Source: Alexandriicola marinus (lineage in GTDB: Bacteria > Pseudomonadota > Alphaproteobacteria > Rhodobacterales > Rhodobacteraceae). From it: 64,000 bases of DNA. The position numbers and the translations under genes were made by a program. Below the pieces are notes generated by a model. That model was not told the DNA's origin and made no database searches. It saw only the letters and a program-made list of their open reading frames with translations. The stretch lies in assembly GCF_004000435.1 (NCBI RefSeq), contig NZ_RBVZ01000002.1, forward strand, positions 922,501 through 986,500. The letters run 5' to 3'. This document shows, one piece after another, positions 34,399 to 42,286 of the stretch. Position 1 is the first letter of the stretch. Each line of letters opens with the position of its first letter.

Positions 34399-34443
34399 CG
34401 GTTTCTTTGAAAGAAACCGGTTCGGAAACTTTGAAAGTTTCCG
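34399..34443. repeat. Twin hairpins between boxC and boxB
   Basis: Two adjacent perfect 9-bp stems, each with the loop TGA: CGGTTTCTT/AAGAAACCG (34399-34419) and CGGAAACTT/AAGTTTCCG (34423-34443). The pair lies 13 nt after the boxC stop and 26 nt before the boxB ATG. No T-run follows, so they are likelier mRNA stability elements than terminators. Sequence differs from the CCAAAATT-type palindromes elsewhere. Confidence 0.8.
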
Positions 34444-34469
34444 GGCGACAACGGAGAGGACAGCCCAAG

Positions 34470-35921
34470 ATGCTCGACCTGATCAATGTCAGCTATGACA
34501 CGCAGATCCCCAACAACGTGGGGCTCAGTTCGGACCGCAAGGTGCTCAAGGCGCTGGAGCGCTGGCACCCCGGCTATATCAACTGGTGGAACGACCTGAT
34601 CCCCGAGAATTTCCAGAAATCCGACGTCTACCTGCGCACCGCCGTGAGCGTCGATCCCAAGGGCTGGGCCAAGTTCGACTACGTCAAGATGCCGGAATAC
34701 CGCTGGGGCGTCCTGCTGGCGCCGCAGGTCGAGGACCGGACCGTGCCGTGTGGTGAGCATTACGGCCAGCCAGCCTGGCAGGAAGTTCCGGGCGAATACC
34801 GTAACATGCTCAAGCGGCTGATCGTGATCCAGGGCGATACCGAGCCGGGCTCGGTCGAGCAGCAGCGTTTCCTGGGCAAGACGGCGCCCTCGCTTTACGA
34901 TCTGCGCAACCTCTTTCAGGTCAATGTCGAGGAGGGCCGCCACCTCTGGGCGATGGTCTATCTGCTGTTCAAGTATTTCGGCCGTGACGGCCGCGAAGAG
35001 GCTGACGATCTGCTGCGCCGGTCGTCCGGGTCGGAAGAGGCCCCGCGCATGCTGGGCGCCTTCAACGAAGAGACGCCCGACTGGCTGTCGTTCTTCATGT
35101 TCACCTATTTCACCGACCGCGACGGCAAGATGCAGCTGGAAAGCCTTGCGCAATCGGGTTTCGACCCGTTGTCACGCACCTGCCGCTTCATGCTGACCGA
35201 AGAGGCGCACCACATGTTCGTGGGCGAAACCGGCGTCGGCCGCATCGTCGAGCGCACGTGTCAGGCAATGAAGGAGGCCGGAATTTCCGACCCCTATGAC
35301 ATCGACAAGATCCGCGATCTGGGCGTGATCGACCTGCCGACCATCCAGAAAAAGCTGAACCTGCATTATTCGCTGTCGCTCGATCTGTTCGGGCAGGAGG
35401 TCTCGACCAATGCGGCGAACGCCTTCAACGCCGGCATCAAGGGCCGCTACATGGAACAGCGGATCGACGACGACCACCGCCTGACCGGCGACACCTATGT
35501 CGTCCGGTCCGTCAGGGATGGCACCATCGTGACCGAGGATGTGCCGGCGCTGACGGCGATCAACATGCGCCTGCGCGACGATTACGTCCGCGACGCCTCG
35601 GGCGGCGTCGGCCGCTGGAACAAGGCCATCGCCAAGGCTGGCGTGGATTTCGAACTGAAGCTGCCGCACGAGGGCTTTCACCGTCAGATCGGCGTTTTCT
35701 CGAGCGTCAATGTCGACCCGGAGGGCAAGATCCTGTCCAGGGAAGAGTGGGAGGCGAAGTCGAAGGACTGGCTGCCCACGAAAGCCGACGGCGATTTCAT
35801 CCAGTCGCTGATGGTGCCCTGCTACGAGCCCGGCCAGTTTGCCAGCTGGATCGCCCCGCCCAAGGTGGGCATCGACAACAAGCCGGGCGATTTCGAATAT
35901 GTGAAACTGCACATGGCGTAA
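34470..35921 (+). CDS. boxB: Benzoyl-CoA 2,3-epoxidase, oxygenase subunit BoxB
   Basis: BoxB is the di-iron monooxygenase that epoxidises benzoyl-CoA with electrons from BoxA. The 483-residue product starts LDLINVSYDTQIPNNVGLSS, the conserved BoxB N-terminus. Di-iron ligands sit in two E-x-x-H-type helices, NVEEGRHLWAMVYLLFKYFG (about 152-170) and LTEEAHHMFVGETGVGRIVE (about 244-263); an upstream Glu in GDTEPGSVEQQRFLG probably completes the site. The ATG at 34470 follows GGAGAGGA. Fifth of the box-operon enzymes, downstream of boxC. Confidence 0.97.
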   Translation: MLDLINVSYDTQIPNNVGLSSDRKVLKALERWHPGYINWWNDLIPENFQKSDVYLRTAVSVDPKGWAKFDYVKMPEYRWGVLLAPQVEDRTVPCGEHYGQPAWQEVPGEYRNMLKRLIVIQGDTEPGSVEQQRFLGKTAPSLYDLRNLFQVNVEEGRHLWAMVYLLFKYFGRDGREEADDLLRRSSGSEEAPRMLGAFNEETPDWLSFFMFTYFTDRDGKMQLESLAQSGFDPLSRTCRFMLTEEAHHMFVGETGVGRIVERTCQAMKEAGISDPYDIDKIRDLGVIDLPTIQKKLNLHYSLSLDLFGQEVSTNAANAFNAGIKGRYMEQRIDDDHRLTGDTYVVRSVRDGTIVTEDVPALTAINMRLRDDYVRDASGGVGRWNKAIAKAGVDFELKLPHEGFHRQIGVFSSVNVDPEGKILSREEWEAKSKDWLPTKADGDFIQSLMVPCYEPGQFASWIAPPKVGIDNKPGDFEYVKLHMA

Positions 35922-36066
35922 GGGTTTGCGCGGCTGGTCCGGCGCCCACGCGGGCGCCCGATCAGCCGTGAGACGGTGAGAGCGACTTGATCTGGCGCAA
36001 GGACGCCCGGCGATGAGGGCCTATCGTGCCTGTTCATCGCCACCGGGAGGCAGAGGGAGACCCGAG

Positions 36067-36231
36067 ATGATGACAGAGCGACAGATCGGCCACGCGCCGC
36101 GCACGCAAGCGCTGGGAAAAGAGATCATGTCGGTTCAGGGCCCCTGCATCGGCTGCAAGGGATGCACCGGCCTGTGCGCTGCCCTGATCGAGGCTCTCAG
36201 CCTTCCGGACGTGGTTCTGAACCGCGGCTGA
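36067..36231 (+). CDS. Small cysteine-rich protein between boxB and boxA
   Basis: A 54-residue frame starts at ATG 36067 after AGAGGGAGACCCGAG, a good ribosome site. It ends VQGPCIGCKGCTGLCAALIE followed by ALSLPDVVLNRG. The CxxCxxCxxxC cluster could bind a metal or Fe-S cluster; the spacing is not that of the 4Fe-4S ferredoxin domain at the start of BoxA. An internal ATG at 36127 would leave a 34-residue protein with the whole cysteine motif. I do not recognise a named family. It sits in a 400-nt boxB-boxA gap that is unusually long for this operon, which supports a gene here. Confidence 0.5.
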   Translation: MMTERQIGHAPRTQALGKEIMSVQGPCIGCKGCTGLCAALIEALSLPDVVLNRG

Positions 36232-36321
36232 CGCGGGCCTCCCTGCACCCCGACCCCACGCCATCGCACCAACGACCAGACCGGGCACGCGCAGGCTTTG
36301 CCCGACAGCGAAGGAAACGCG

Positions 36322-37503
36322 ATGACACTGCCGATGAAACAGCACCTGATCGATCCCGAGATCTGCATCCGCTGCTATACCTGCGAGATGTCGTGCCCGG
36401 TGGGCGCGATCGAGCATGACGACAACAATGTCGTGGTAAATGCCGACAGCTGTGATGAATGCATGGCCTGCATCCCGGTCTGCCCCACCGGATCGATCGA
36501 CAACTGGCGTATCGTGGCAGAGCCCTACAGCCTCGAGGAGCAATATGGCTGGGAGGAACTGCCCGAGCAGGAAGACATCGCCCTTGCCGCGGGCGGCGAT
36601 ACGGATGACGACGATCCGATCGCGGCCCTTCTGGCCGAAGCGCACAAGGGCGCAGGTGGCAGGCCCGTGGCCCCCGCGAGCGCGGCCAGGCCCAGTGTCA
36701 ACCTTTATCCGCTGTCCAAGCCGGTCGCGGCGATCGTGCAGGGCAATTACAGGCTGACCGACGATCCCGATCACGACGTGCGCCACATCATCCTCGATTT
36801 CGGGGGGCAAAGCTTTCCGGTGCTGGAGGGCCAGTCGATCGGCATCCTGCCACCGGGCGAGGATGCCGAGGGCCGGGCCCATCTGCCACGGCTTTATTCG
36901 GTCTCGTCGCCCCGCGACGGGGAGAGGCCGAATTTCCACAATGTCTCGCTCACGGTGAAGCGGGAACCGGGGGGCGTCTGCTCGACCTATCTGTGCGATC
37001 TGGAACAGGGCGCAGAGGTGCGGGTCACGGGGCCGTGGGGCCAGACCTTCCTGATGCCGCAGGATCCGGATGCGCGGCTTCTGATGATTTGCACCGGGAC
37101 GGGATCGGCGCCGATGCGCGCCTTCACCATGCACCGGCAGCGCGCGATGGCGGGCGGCGACGGGGACATGGTCCTGTTCTTCGGCGCGCGCACGCCCGAA
37201 AGCCTGCCCTATTTCGGACCGCTCAAGAAGGTGCCGGACACCATGCTGAAGAAACACCTCGTGTTCAGCCGGATCGAGGGGCAGCCCAAGGAATACGTGC
37301 AGGACAGGCTGATCGCGGCACAAGATGACGTGGCCGCCATGCTGAGCGATCCCGCGACCCACATCTATATCTGCGGCCTGCGCGGCATGGAGGAGGGCGT
37401 GGAGCGCGCCTTTACCAGCATCGCCGAAAGCATCGGCGAACACTGGGCTGCGCTGCGCGACAAGATGCGCGACGATGGCCGCTACCACGTCGAAACCTAT
37501 TGA
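36322..37503 (+). CDS. boxA: Benzoyl-CoA 2,3-epoxidase, reductase subunit BoxA
   Basis: BoxA passes electrons from NADPH through FAD and two Fe-S clusters to BoxB. The 393-residue protein has an N-terminal 2[4Fe-4S] domain (CIRCYTCEMSCPVGAI and CDECMACIPVCPTGSI, about residues 16-62), an acidic linker with DTDDDDP, and a ferredoxin-NADP reductase module: PRLYSVSSPRDGE (FAD), GGVCSTYLCDL, and MICTGTGSAPMRAFTMH (NADPH), ending YHVETY. The ATG at 36322 follows GAAGGAAACGCG; a TTG at 36298 would add eight residues. Confidence 0.96.
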   Translation: MTLPMKQHLIDPEICIRCYTCEMSCPVGAIEHDDNNVVVNADSCDECMACIPVCPTGSIDNWRIVAEPYSLEEQYGWEELPEQEDIALAAGGDTDDDDPIAALLAEAHKGAGGRPVAPASAARPSVNLYPLSKPVAAIVQGNYRLTDDPDHDVRHIILDFGGQSFPVLEGQSIGILPPGEDAEGRAHLPRLYSVSSPRDGERPNFHNVSLTVKREPGGVCSTYLCDLEQGAEVRVTGPWGQTFLMPQDPDARLLMICTGTGSAPMRAFTMHRQRAMAGGDGDMVLFFGARTPESLPYFGPLKKVPDTMLKKHLVFSRIEGQPKEYVQDRLIAAQDDVAAMLSDPATHIYICGLRGMEEGVERAFTSIAESIGEHWAALRDKMRDDGRYHVETY

Positions 37504-37522
37504 CCCGGCCGGGGCAGGGGCG

Positions 37523-37544
37523 ACCAAATTTAGCTAAATTTGGT
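37523..37544. repeat. Perfect 22-bp palindrome between boxA and the thioesterase gene
   Basis: Two 11-nt arms ACCAAATTTAG (37523-37533 and its complement to 37544), flanked by GGGGCG and GCCCC that can extend the stem past a one-base bulge. Same general design (ACCAAATT.../...AATTTGGT) as the palindromes at 22767, 50129 and 53707. Confidence 0.85.
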
Positions 37545-37581
37545 GCCCCCCGCCCTTGGCCGACCGCGAGGCAGAAACACA

Positions 37582-38019
37582 ATGCCCGATCCCTATATCC
37601 ACGAGATCCGCGTGAGCTGGGGCGATTGCGACCCGGCGCGCATTGCCTATACCGGCCGTCTGCCGGCCTTCGCCCTCGAGGCGATCAACGGCTGGTGGGA
37701 ACATGTGCTGGGCGGCGACGGCTGGTTCCAGATGGAGATGGACCGCAATCTCGGCACGCCCTTCGTCAGCCTGTCGATGGATTTCCGCCGCCCCGTCACG
37801 CCCCGTCACCGGCTGTTGTGCGATGTGCGGCCTGTCCGCCTGGGCGGGACCTCGATCACGTTCGAAGTGACCGGCCGGCAGGATGGGGAAATCTGTTTCG
37901 ACGGGCGGTTCACCTGCGTGTTCATCGTGGCCGATGCCTTCCGCAAGCAATCGCCGCCGCCCGAGATCCGGGCGATGATCGCGGAATGGCTGCCCCGCGA
38001 TACGGGGGCCGGGGATTGA
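37582..38019 (+). CDS. Hotdog-fold acyl-CoA thioesterase of the box operon
   Basis: The 145-residue protein has the 4-hydroxybenzoyl-CoA thioesterase signature IRVSWGDCDPARIAYTGRL, with the catalytic Asp of the WxDxDxxG-type motif at about residue 16. The pattern continues with FALEAINGWWEHVLGG and VSLSMDFRRPVTPRHRL. In box operons such thioesterases are thought to rescue CoA from dead-end intermediates. It lies 78 nt after boxA, beyond a palindrome, and 37 nt before boxR. Confidence 0.88.
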   Translation: MPDPYIHEIRVSWGDCDPARIAYTGRLPAFALEAINGWWEHVLGGDGWFQMEMDRNLGTPFVSLSMDFRRPVTPRHRLLCDVRPVRLGGTSITFEVTGRQDGEICFDGRFTCVFIVADAFRKQSPPPEIRAMIAEWLPRDTGAGD

Positions 38020-38056
38020 TGCGCCAAGGGGCGGACCATAGGGTCGGGGTCGGGCC

Positions 38057-38977
38057 ATGACACTCGCCCGGACAGGAAAGGCGCCGACGGCCATGACTGA
38101 CGCCCCGAACACCGGTGAGGCGACCGAGGCGCTGATGGCGCAAATCGGCGACCGGGTGCGCCGCGCGCGTCAGAGGCAGGGGATCCCGCGGCGCGTTCTG
38201 TCGGAGCTGTCGGGCGTCTCGCCCCGCTACCTCGCCAATCTTGAAACCGGGCAGGGCAATGTCTCGGTCGGGGTGCTGTTGCGCGTGGCCGACGCCCTGG
38301 GCGAACGGGTGGAGCATCTTCTGGCCGATGACGAGGCGCCCGAGGCCCGCCGGATCGCCGATCTGTTCCGCGCCGCCGATGCGCCGACCCGCGCCCGCGT
38401 GCGCGAGATACTCGCCCCCGAGGAAAGCGGCGCGGCGCGGGGCCGGCGGATTGCGCTGATCGGGCTGCGCGGGGCGGGCAAATCCACGCTGGGTCGCAAG
38501 CTGGGCACCCGGCTGGATCTGCCCTTCGTCGAGCTGAACGCCGAGATCGAGGCGCAATCGGGCATGCCGGTGACCGAGCTGATCGCGCTTTACGGGCAGG
38601 AGGGTTATCGCCGGCTCGAGGCCAGCGCGATCGGCCGGATCGCGGATGGCCACGAGGCGATGGTTCTGGCCGTGGCGGGCGGAATCGTGTCGGAGCCCGA
38701 AACCTACGAGATGCTTCTGGCCCGGTTCCACACGATCTGGCTGCGGGCGTCGCCTGCCGAACACATGGAGCGGGTGCGCGCGCAGGGCGACATGCGGCCG
38801 ATGGCGGGCAACCCGGCGGCGATGGATCAGCTGCGCTCGATCCTGACAAGCCGCGAGGCGCAATACGCGCGCGCCGGTGCCACGCTCGACACCAGCGGCC
38901 GGGGGATCGAGCAATCGCTGTCGGACCTTGTCGTTCTGGTGACGGAGCAGGGCTTTCTGACCGGAGGGCCGGGCTAG
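38057..38977 (+). CDS. boxR: BoxR/BzdR-type regulator (XRE helix-turn-helix fused to a shikimate-kinase-like domain)
   Basis: BoxR represses box genes and is released by benzoyl-CoA. The 306-residue product has an XRE-type helix-turn-helix (about 30-90; RQRQGIPRRVLSELSGVSPR, YLANLETGQGNVSVGVL), a linker, and a shikimate-kinase-like domain with the P-loop ALIGLRGAGKSTLGRKLG (Walker A 136-143) and FVELNAEIEAQSGMPVTELI. This fusion is unique to the BzdR/BoxR group. The start is at 38057 or, 12 codons later, at 38093 (MTDAPNTG). Predicted sites: 29688, 29750, 32575 and 32650; none is obvious just upstream of boxR itself. Confidence 0.95.
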   Translation: MTLARTGKAPTAMTDAPNTGEATEALMAQIGDRVRRARQRQGIPRRVLSELSGVSPRYLANLETGQGNVSVGVLLRVADALGERVEHLLADDEAPEARRIADLFRAADAPTRARVREILAPEESGAARGRRIALIGLRGAGKSTLGRKLGTRLDLPFVELNAEIEAQSGMPVTELIALYGQEGYRRLEASAIGRIADGHEAMVLAVAGGIVSEPETYEMLLARFHTIWLRASPAEHMERVRAQGDMRPMAGNPAAMDQLRSILTSREAQYARAGATLDTSGRGIEQSLSDLVVLVTEQGFLTGGPG

Positions 38978-39027
38978 CAAAGCCGGGGCCGGGCGTGCCC
39001 GGCGCGAATGAAACGGAGGGGATGGGG

Positions 39028-41091
39028 ATGAGTGTCGAGTATCGCCGGGACGGGCGGGTGGTCCATGTCGTGCTGAATGCGCCGCCGGTCAATGCGATCG
39101 GCCATGCGATGCGGGCCGGGCTGATGGACGCGCTCGACCGGATTGAGGCCGAGGGCGACGTCGAGCGGGTGATCCTTTCGGGCGCGGGCCGGGCCTTTGC
39201 CGCGGGCGCCGATGCGCGCGAATTCGACAGCGATCCCGAACCGCCGCATCTGCCGGATGTCAGCGACCGGATCGCCCGCTGCGATGTGCCCTGGATTGCC
39301 GCGATCCACGGCGCGGCGCTTGGCGGCGGGGCGGAGCTGGCGCTGGCCTGCCGCTACCGGATCGCGCGGGCCGACGCGGTGATCGGCCTGCCGGAGGTCA
39401 CGCTGGGCGTGGTTCCAGGCGCGGGCGGCACGCAGCGTCTGCCCCGGCTGATCGGGATCGACCGGGCGCTTGACCTGATCCCCGCCGGCAAGACCCTCTC
39501 GGGCCGTGCCGCGCGGGAGATCGGCCTGATCGACGAGGTCGACGACGATCCCGTCGGTTTCGCCGAGATGACGAATGCCGAATGGCTGGGCATGGCCGTA
39601 CCGTTGCACGAGCTGAATTCCGGAGAGGCCGCGCCGGAGGTGTTCGAGGCCGCCCGCGCGCAGGCCCGCGCCAAGATGTGCGGACAGGACGCGCCCCTGC
39701 GCGCCATCAACCTGATCGAACGGTCGATGACAGCGCCTTTCGAGGACGGCATGGCAGAGGAGCGGGCCACATTCCTCGCACTGCGTCAGTCCGATCAGGC
39801 GCGCGCGCTGCGGCATATCTTCTTCGCCGAACGGGCCGCCAAGGCGCCCGCCGATCTGCCACGTGTCGACCTGCCCGAACATGTGGCGGTTGTCGGTGGC
39901 GGCACGATGGGGGCGGGGATCGCCTATGCGCTCTTGAACGCGGGGCTCCGCGTCACGGTGATCGAAACCGATGCAGACGGCGTGGAGCGCGCGCGGGCCA
40001 ATGTCGAAAAGATCATCGACGCAAGCCAGAGGCGCGGGTTGATCGACGAGGCCGGCGCGGCGGCGCGGCGCAACGCGCTGACACTGACGACGGATTATGC
40101 CGATGCCGCGGGCGCGGGCCTTGCCATCGAGGCCGCATTCGAGGCGATGGAGGTGAAACGCCAGGTCTTTGCCGCGCTGGAGGCCGCCTTGCCGGCCGAT
40201 GCGATCCTTGCCAGCAACACATCCTATCTTGATCTGAACGAGGTCGGCGGCGCGCTTGCCGATCCGTCCCGGCTCGTGGGTCTGCATTTCTTTGCCCCCG
40301 CCCATATCATGAAACTGCTTGAGATCGTGCGCGGGGCGGAGACGTCCGACCGGGCGCTTGCCCTTGGCTTTGCGCTGGCAAAGCGGCTGCGCAAGGTGCC
40401 GGTCGTGGCGGGTGTCTGCGACGGGTTCATCGGCAACCGCATCCTCGCCCGTTATCGCGAGGCGGCGGATACGGTGTTCATGGACGGCTCCACCCCGTGG
40501 GAGGTCGATGAGGCGATGGTCGAATTCGGATATGCGATGGGCCCTTACGAGGCGCAGGATCTGTCAGGTCTCGACATCGCCCATGCCAATCGCCGTCGGC
40601 AGGACGCGACCCGCGATCCGGCCCGCCGCTATATCCCGATTGCCGACCGGATGGTCGAACTGGGCAAGCTGGGCCGCAAGACGGGGGCGGGCTGGTATCG
40701 CTATCCCGGTGGGAATGGCAAGGTCGAGGATCCGATCGTGGCCGACCTCGCGCTGGAAGAGGCGCATTTCGCGGGCATCACCCGGACGGATTACGACGCC
40801 GACGAGATCCGCCACCGCCTGATCCTCGCCATGATCAACGAGGCGGCCGATATCCTGGCCGAGGGCATCGCCGAGACGGCCGCCGACATCGATCTCGTCA
40901 CCGTGTTTGGCTATGGTTTCCCGCGGTGGCGGGGCGGGTTGATGCACCATGCCGATACGCTGGGCGCCGCTGCCGTGCTCGACGGGCTTGCCACACTCGC
41001 CAAGGAAGATCCCGTCGCCTGGCGCCCCAGCCCGATGATCGAAGACTGCGCCCGCCGCGGGATCAGGTTTTCCGATTGGCGGAGGGCGTGA
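39028..41091 (+). CDS. Fused enoyl-CoA hydratase / 3-hydroxyacyl-CoA dehydrogenase (FadB/FadJ-like)
   Basis: The 687-residue protein has an N-terminal crotonase domain (about 1-190) with both catalytic glutamates (GAALGGGAELALACRYRI and GLPEVTLGVVPGAGGTQR) and a linker. An NAD-binding 3-hydroxyacyl-CoA dehydrogenase domain follows (about 290-475; AVVGGGTMGAGIAYALLNAG, LASNTSYLDLNEV), then two C-terminal dehydrogenase repeats (GYAMGPYEAQDLSGLDIAHA; GYGFPRWRGGLMHHAD). It follows boxR by 50 nt and should carry out the hydration and oxidation of dehydroadipyl-CoA-type intermediates from the box and paa routes. ATG 39028 is favoured over 39022 because GGAGG is then 8 nt upstream. Confidence 0.92.
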   Translation: MSVEYRRDGRVVHVVLNAPPVNAIGHAMRAGLMDALDRIEAEGDVERVILSGAGRAFAAGADAREFDSDPEPPHLPDVSDRIARCDVPWIAAIHGAALGGGAELALACRYRIARADAVIGLPEVTLGVVPGAGGTQRLPRLIGIDRALDLIPAGKTLSGRAAREIGLIDEVDDDPVGFAEMTNAEWLGMAVPLHELNSGEAAPEVFEAARAQARAKMCGQDAPLRAINLIERSMTAPFEDGMAEERATFLALRQSDQARALRHIFFAERAAKAPADLPRVDLPEHVAVVGGGTMGAGIAYALLNAGLRVTVIETDADGVERARANVEKIIDASQRRGLIDEAGAAARRNALTLTTDYADAAGAGLAIEAAFEAMEVKRQVFAALEAALPADAILASNTSYLDLNEVGGALADPSRLVGLHFFAPAHIMKLLEIVRGAETSDRALALGFALAKRLRKVPVVAGVCDGFIGNRILARYREAADTVFMDGSTPWEVDEAMVEFGYAMGPYEAQDLSGLDIAHANRRRQDATRDPARRYIPIADRMVELGKLGRKTGAGWYRYPGGNGKVEDPIVADLALEEAHFAGITRTDYDADEIRHRLILAMINEAADILAEGIAETAADIDLVTVFGYGFPRWRGGLMHHADTLGAAAVLDGLATLAKEDPVAWRPSPMIEDCARRGIRFSDWRRA

Positions 41092-41122
41092 CCATCGGCC
41101 CCAAGGTAAAGGCGTGAAATAG

Positions 41123-41156
41123 AGATTACGTTGCATTTTGCCGTTTGCGGTAATCT
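41123..41156. repeat. AGATTAC-N20-GTAATCT inverted repeat between convergent genes
   Basis: 7-bp arms at 41123-41129 and 41150-41156 enclose an AT-rich 20-nt loop (TTGCATTTTGCC within it). It lies between the ends of the fused dehydrogenase and denD-like genes. It could be a weak bidirectional terminator, a protein site or a remnant; there is no strong T-run. The rest of 41092-41326 shows no gene. Confidence 0.45.
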
Positions 41157-41326
41157 GTCTTCATGACACTGGCCGGCCACCGACCAAGGAAGACCGGCGT
41201 CCGCCGGCAAGCGTGTCACCACAAGCACCGCCGCTCTTCCGGGTCGTCAAACAAGGCGCGCGCCTTGGGGGCTCTTGGCCGTTCTCCTCGGGACAACGAC
41301 TGCAACCGGGGAGACAGATGACAGCC

Positions 41327-42286
41327 CTAGCCCCGGTCATCCTCGATGTAATACCGGATATTGTCCTCAAAGCTGTCATCGGCGATCAGGCCAAGGCCAA
41401 GGGCGCGGTCGGCGCGGATGTCAAAGCGCCAGCCGCCGACGATCTTCAGGAGCGCCTCGTCCTTCTCCCAACGGATCAGGCGGGCGGGATCCGGGCCCGC
41501 GACAGCGGTCATCGCGTCGATCATCTGGCGGATCGACCAGGTGCGTCCGGGCATCTGCAGAACCCGGTTCATCCCCAGCGCGCCTGCCTCGATCTCGGCG
41601 GTGCGCACGAGGTTTTCGGCACAGAGCCGGGGGCTGAGGTAGTAGTGCAGGAACTCCTCTCCCACCGGGCAGACCGCCTCCTGCCCGTTCAATGGCTCCC
41701 GCAGGATCGACGACATGAAGCCCGAGGCGGCGCGGTTCGGCTTGCCCGGCCGAACCGAAATCGTGGGCAGGCGCACGGCGCGGCCATCGACAAATCCCTT
41801 GCGGGAATAGTCGTTCACCATCAGCTCTCCCACGGCCTTCTGCATTCCGTAGGAGGTTTGGGGGTTGAGGAACGACTGCTCCCCCACAGGGTCGGGCACA
41901 TCGCCGCCATAGACGGCGATCGACGAGGTAAAGACGACAACCGGCGCGGTGCCCAGCGTGCGGCACCGTTCGAGGATGTTTCGCGTGCCGTCGAGGTTGA
42001 TCTTCATCCCGGCCTCGAAGTCCTCTTCCGCATGGGCAGAGACGACGGCGGCAAGGTGATAGATGACATCCGTCTCGGGCGTGATCGCCTCGGAGACCGA
42101 GGCCGGGTCGGTGATGTCGCAGGCCAGCCCGGTGATATGAACGCTGCCCGCCTTCAGCTCCGGATCCGCGATGTCTGCCAGCGTGATCTTGGTGATGTCG
42201 CGGCCCATCAGGTGACCACGGTCCACCAGGGCCGAGGCCAGCTTGCGGCCGACAACGCCACCGCCGCCGATGATCAGGATGTTCAT
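41327..42286 (-). CDS. NAD-dependent epimerase/dehydratase-family dehydrogenase, DenD (D-erythronate dehydrogenase) type
   Basis: The 319-residue extended SDR begins MNILIIGGGGVVGRKLASAL, with the cofactor loop and the DenD-like wording around LASALVDRG. It has IYHLAAVVSAHAEEDFEAGM, VFTSSIAVYGG and the catalytic YxxxK in TSYGMQKAVGELM, then RLPTISVRPGKPNRAASGFM, typical of D-erythronate dehydrogenases. The reaction would be D-erythronate to 2-oxo-D-erythronate with NAD. Its ATG overlaps the stop of the upstream FAD oxidoreductase (ATGA). An OtnI-like isomerase is nearby, fitting a tetronate pathway. Confidence 0.8.
   Translation of the reverse strand: MNILIIGGGGVVGRKLASALVDRGHLMGRDITKITLADIADPELKAGSVHITGLACDITDPASVSEAITPETDVIYHLAAVVSAHAEEDFEAGMKINLDGTRNILERCRTLGTAPVVVFTSSIAVYGGDVPDPVGEQSFLNPQTSYGMQKAVGELMVNDYSRKGFVDGRAVRLPTISVRPGKPNRAASGFMSSILREPLNGQEAVCPVGEEFLHYYLSPRLCAENLVRTAEIEAGALGMNRVLQMPGRTWSIRQMIDAMTAVAGPDPARLIRWEKDEALLKIVGGWRFDIRADRALGLGLIADDSFEDNIRYYIEDDRG

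Noticed and set aside
32694-35153. An 819-codon minus-strand frame opposite boxC/boxB
   Set aside because: Shadow of boxC and boxB; no recognisable domain and no matching operon context.
38988-39003. GCCGGGC/GCCCGGC hairpin after boxR as a terminator
   Set aside because: The loop would be only 2 nt and no T-run follows; the fused dehydrogenase gene begins 25 nt later, so termination here is unlikely.
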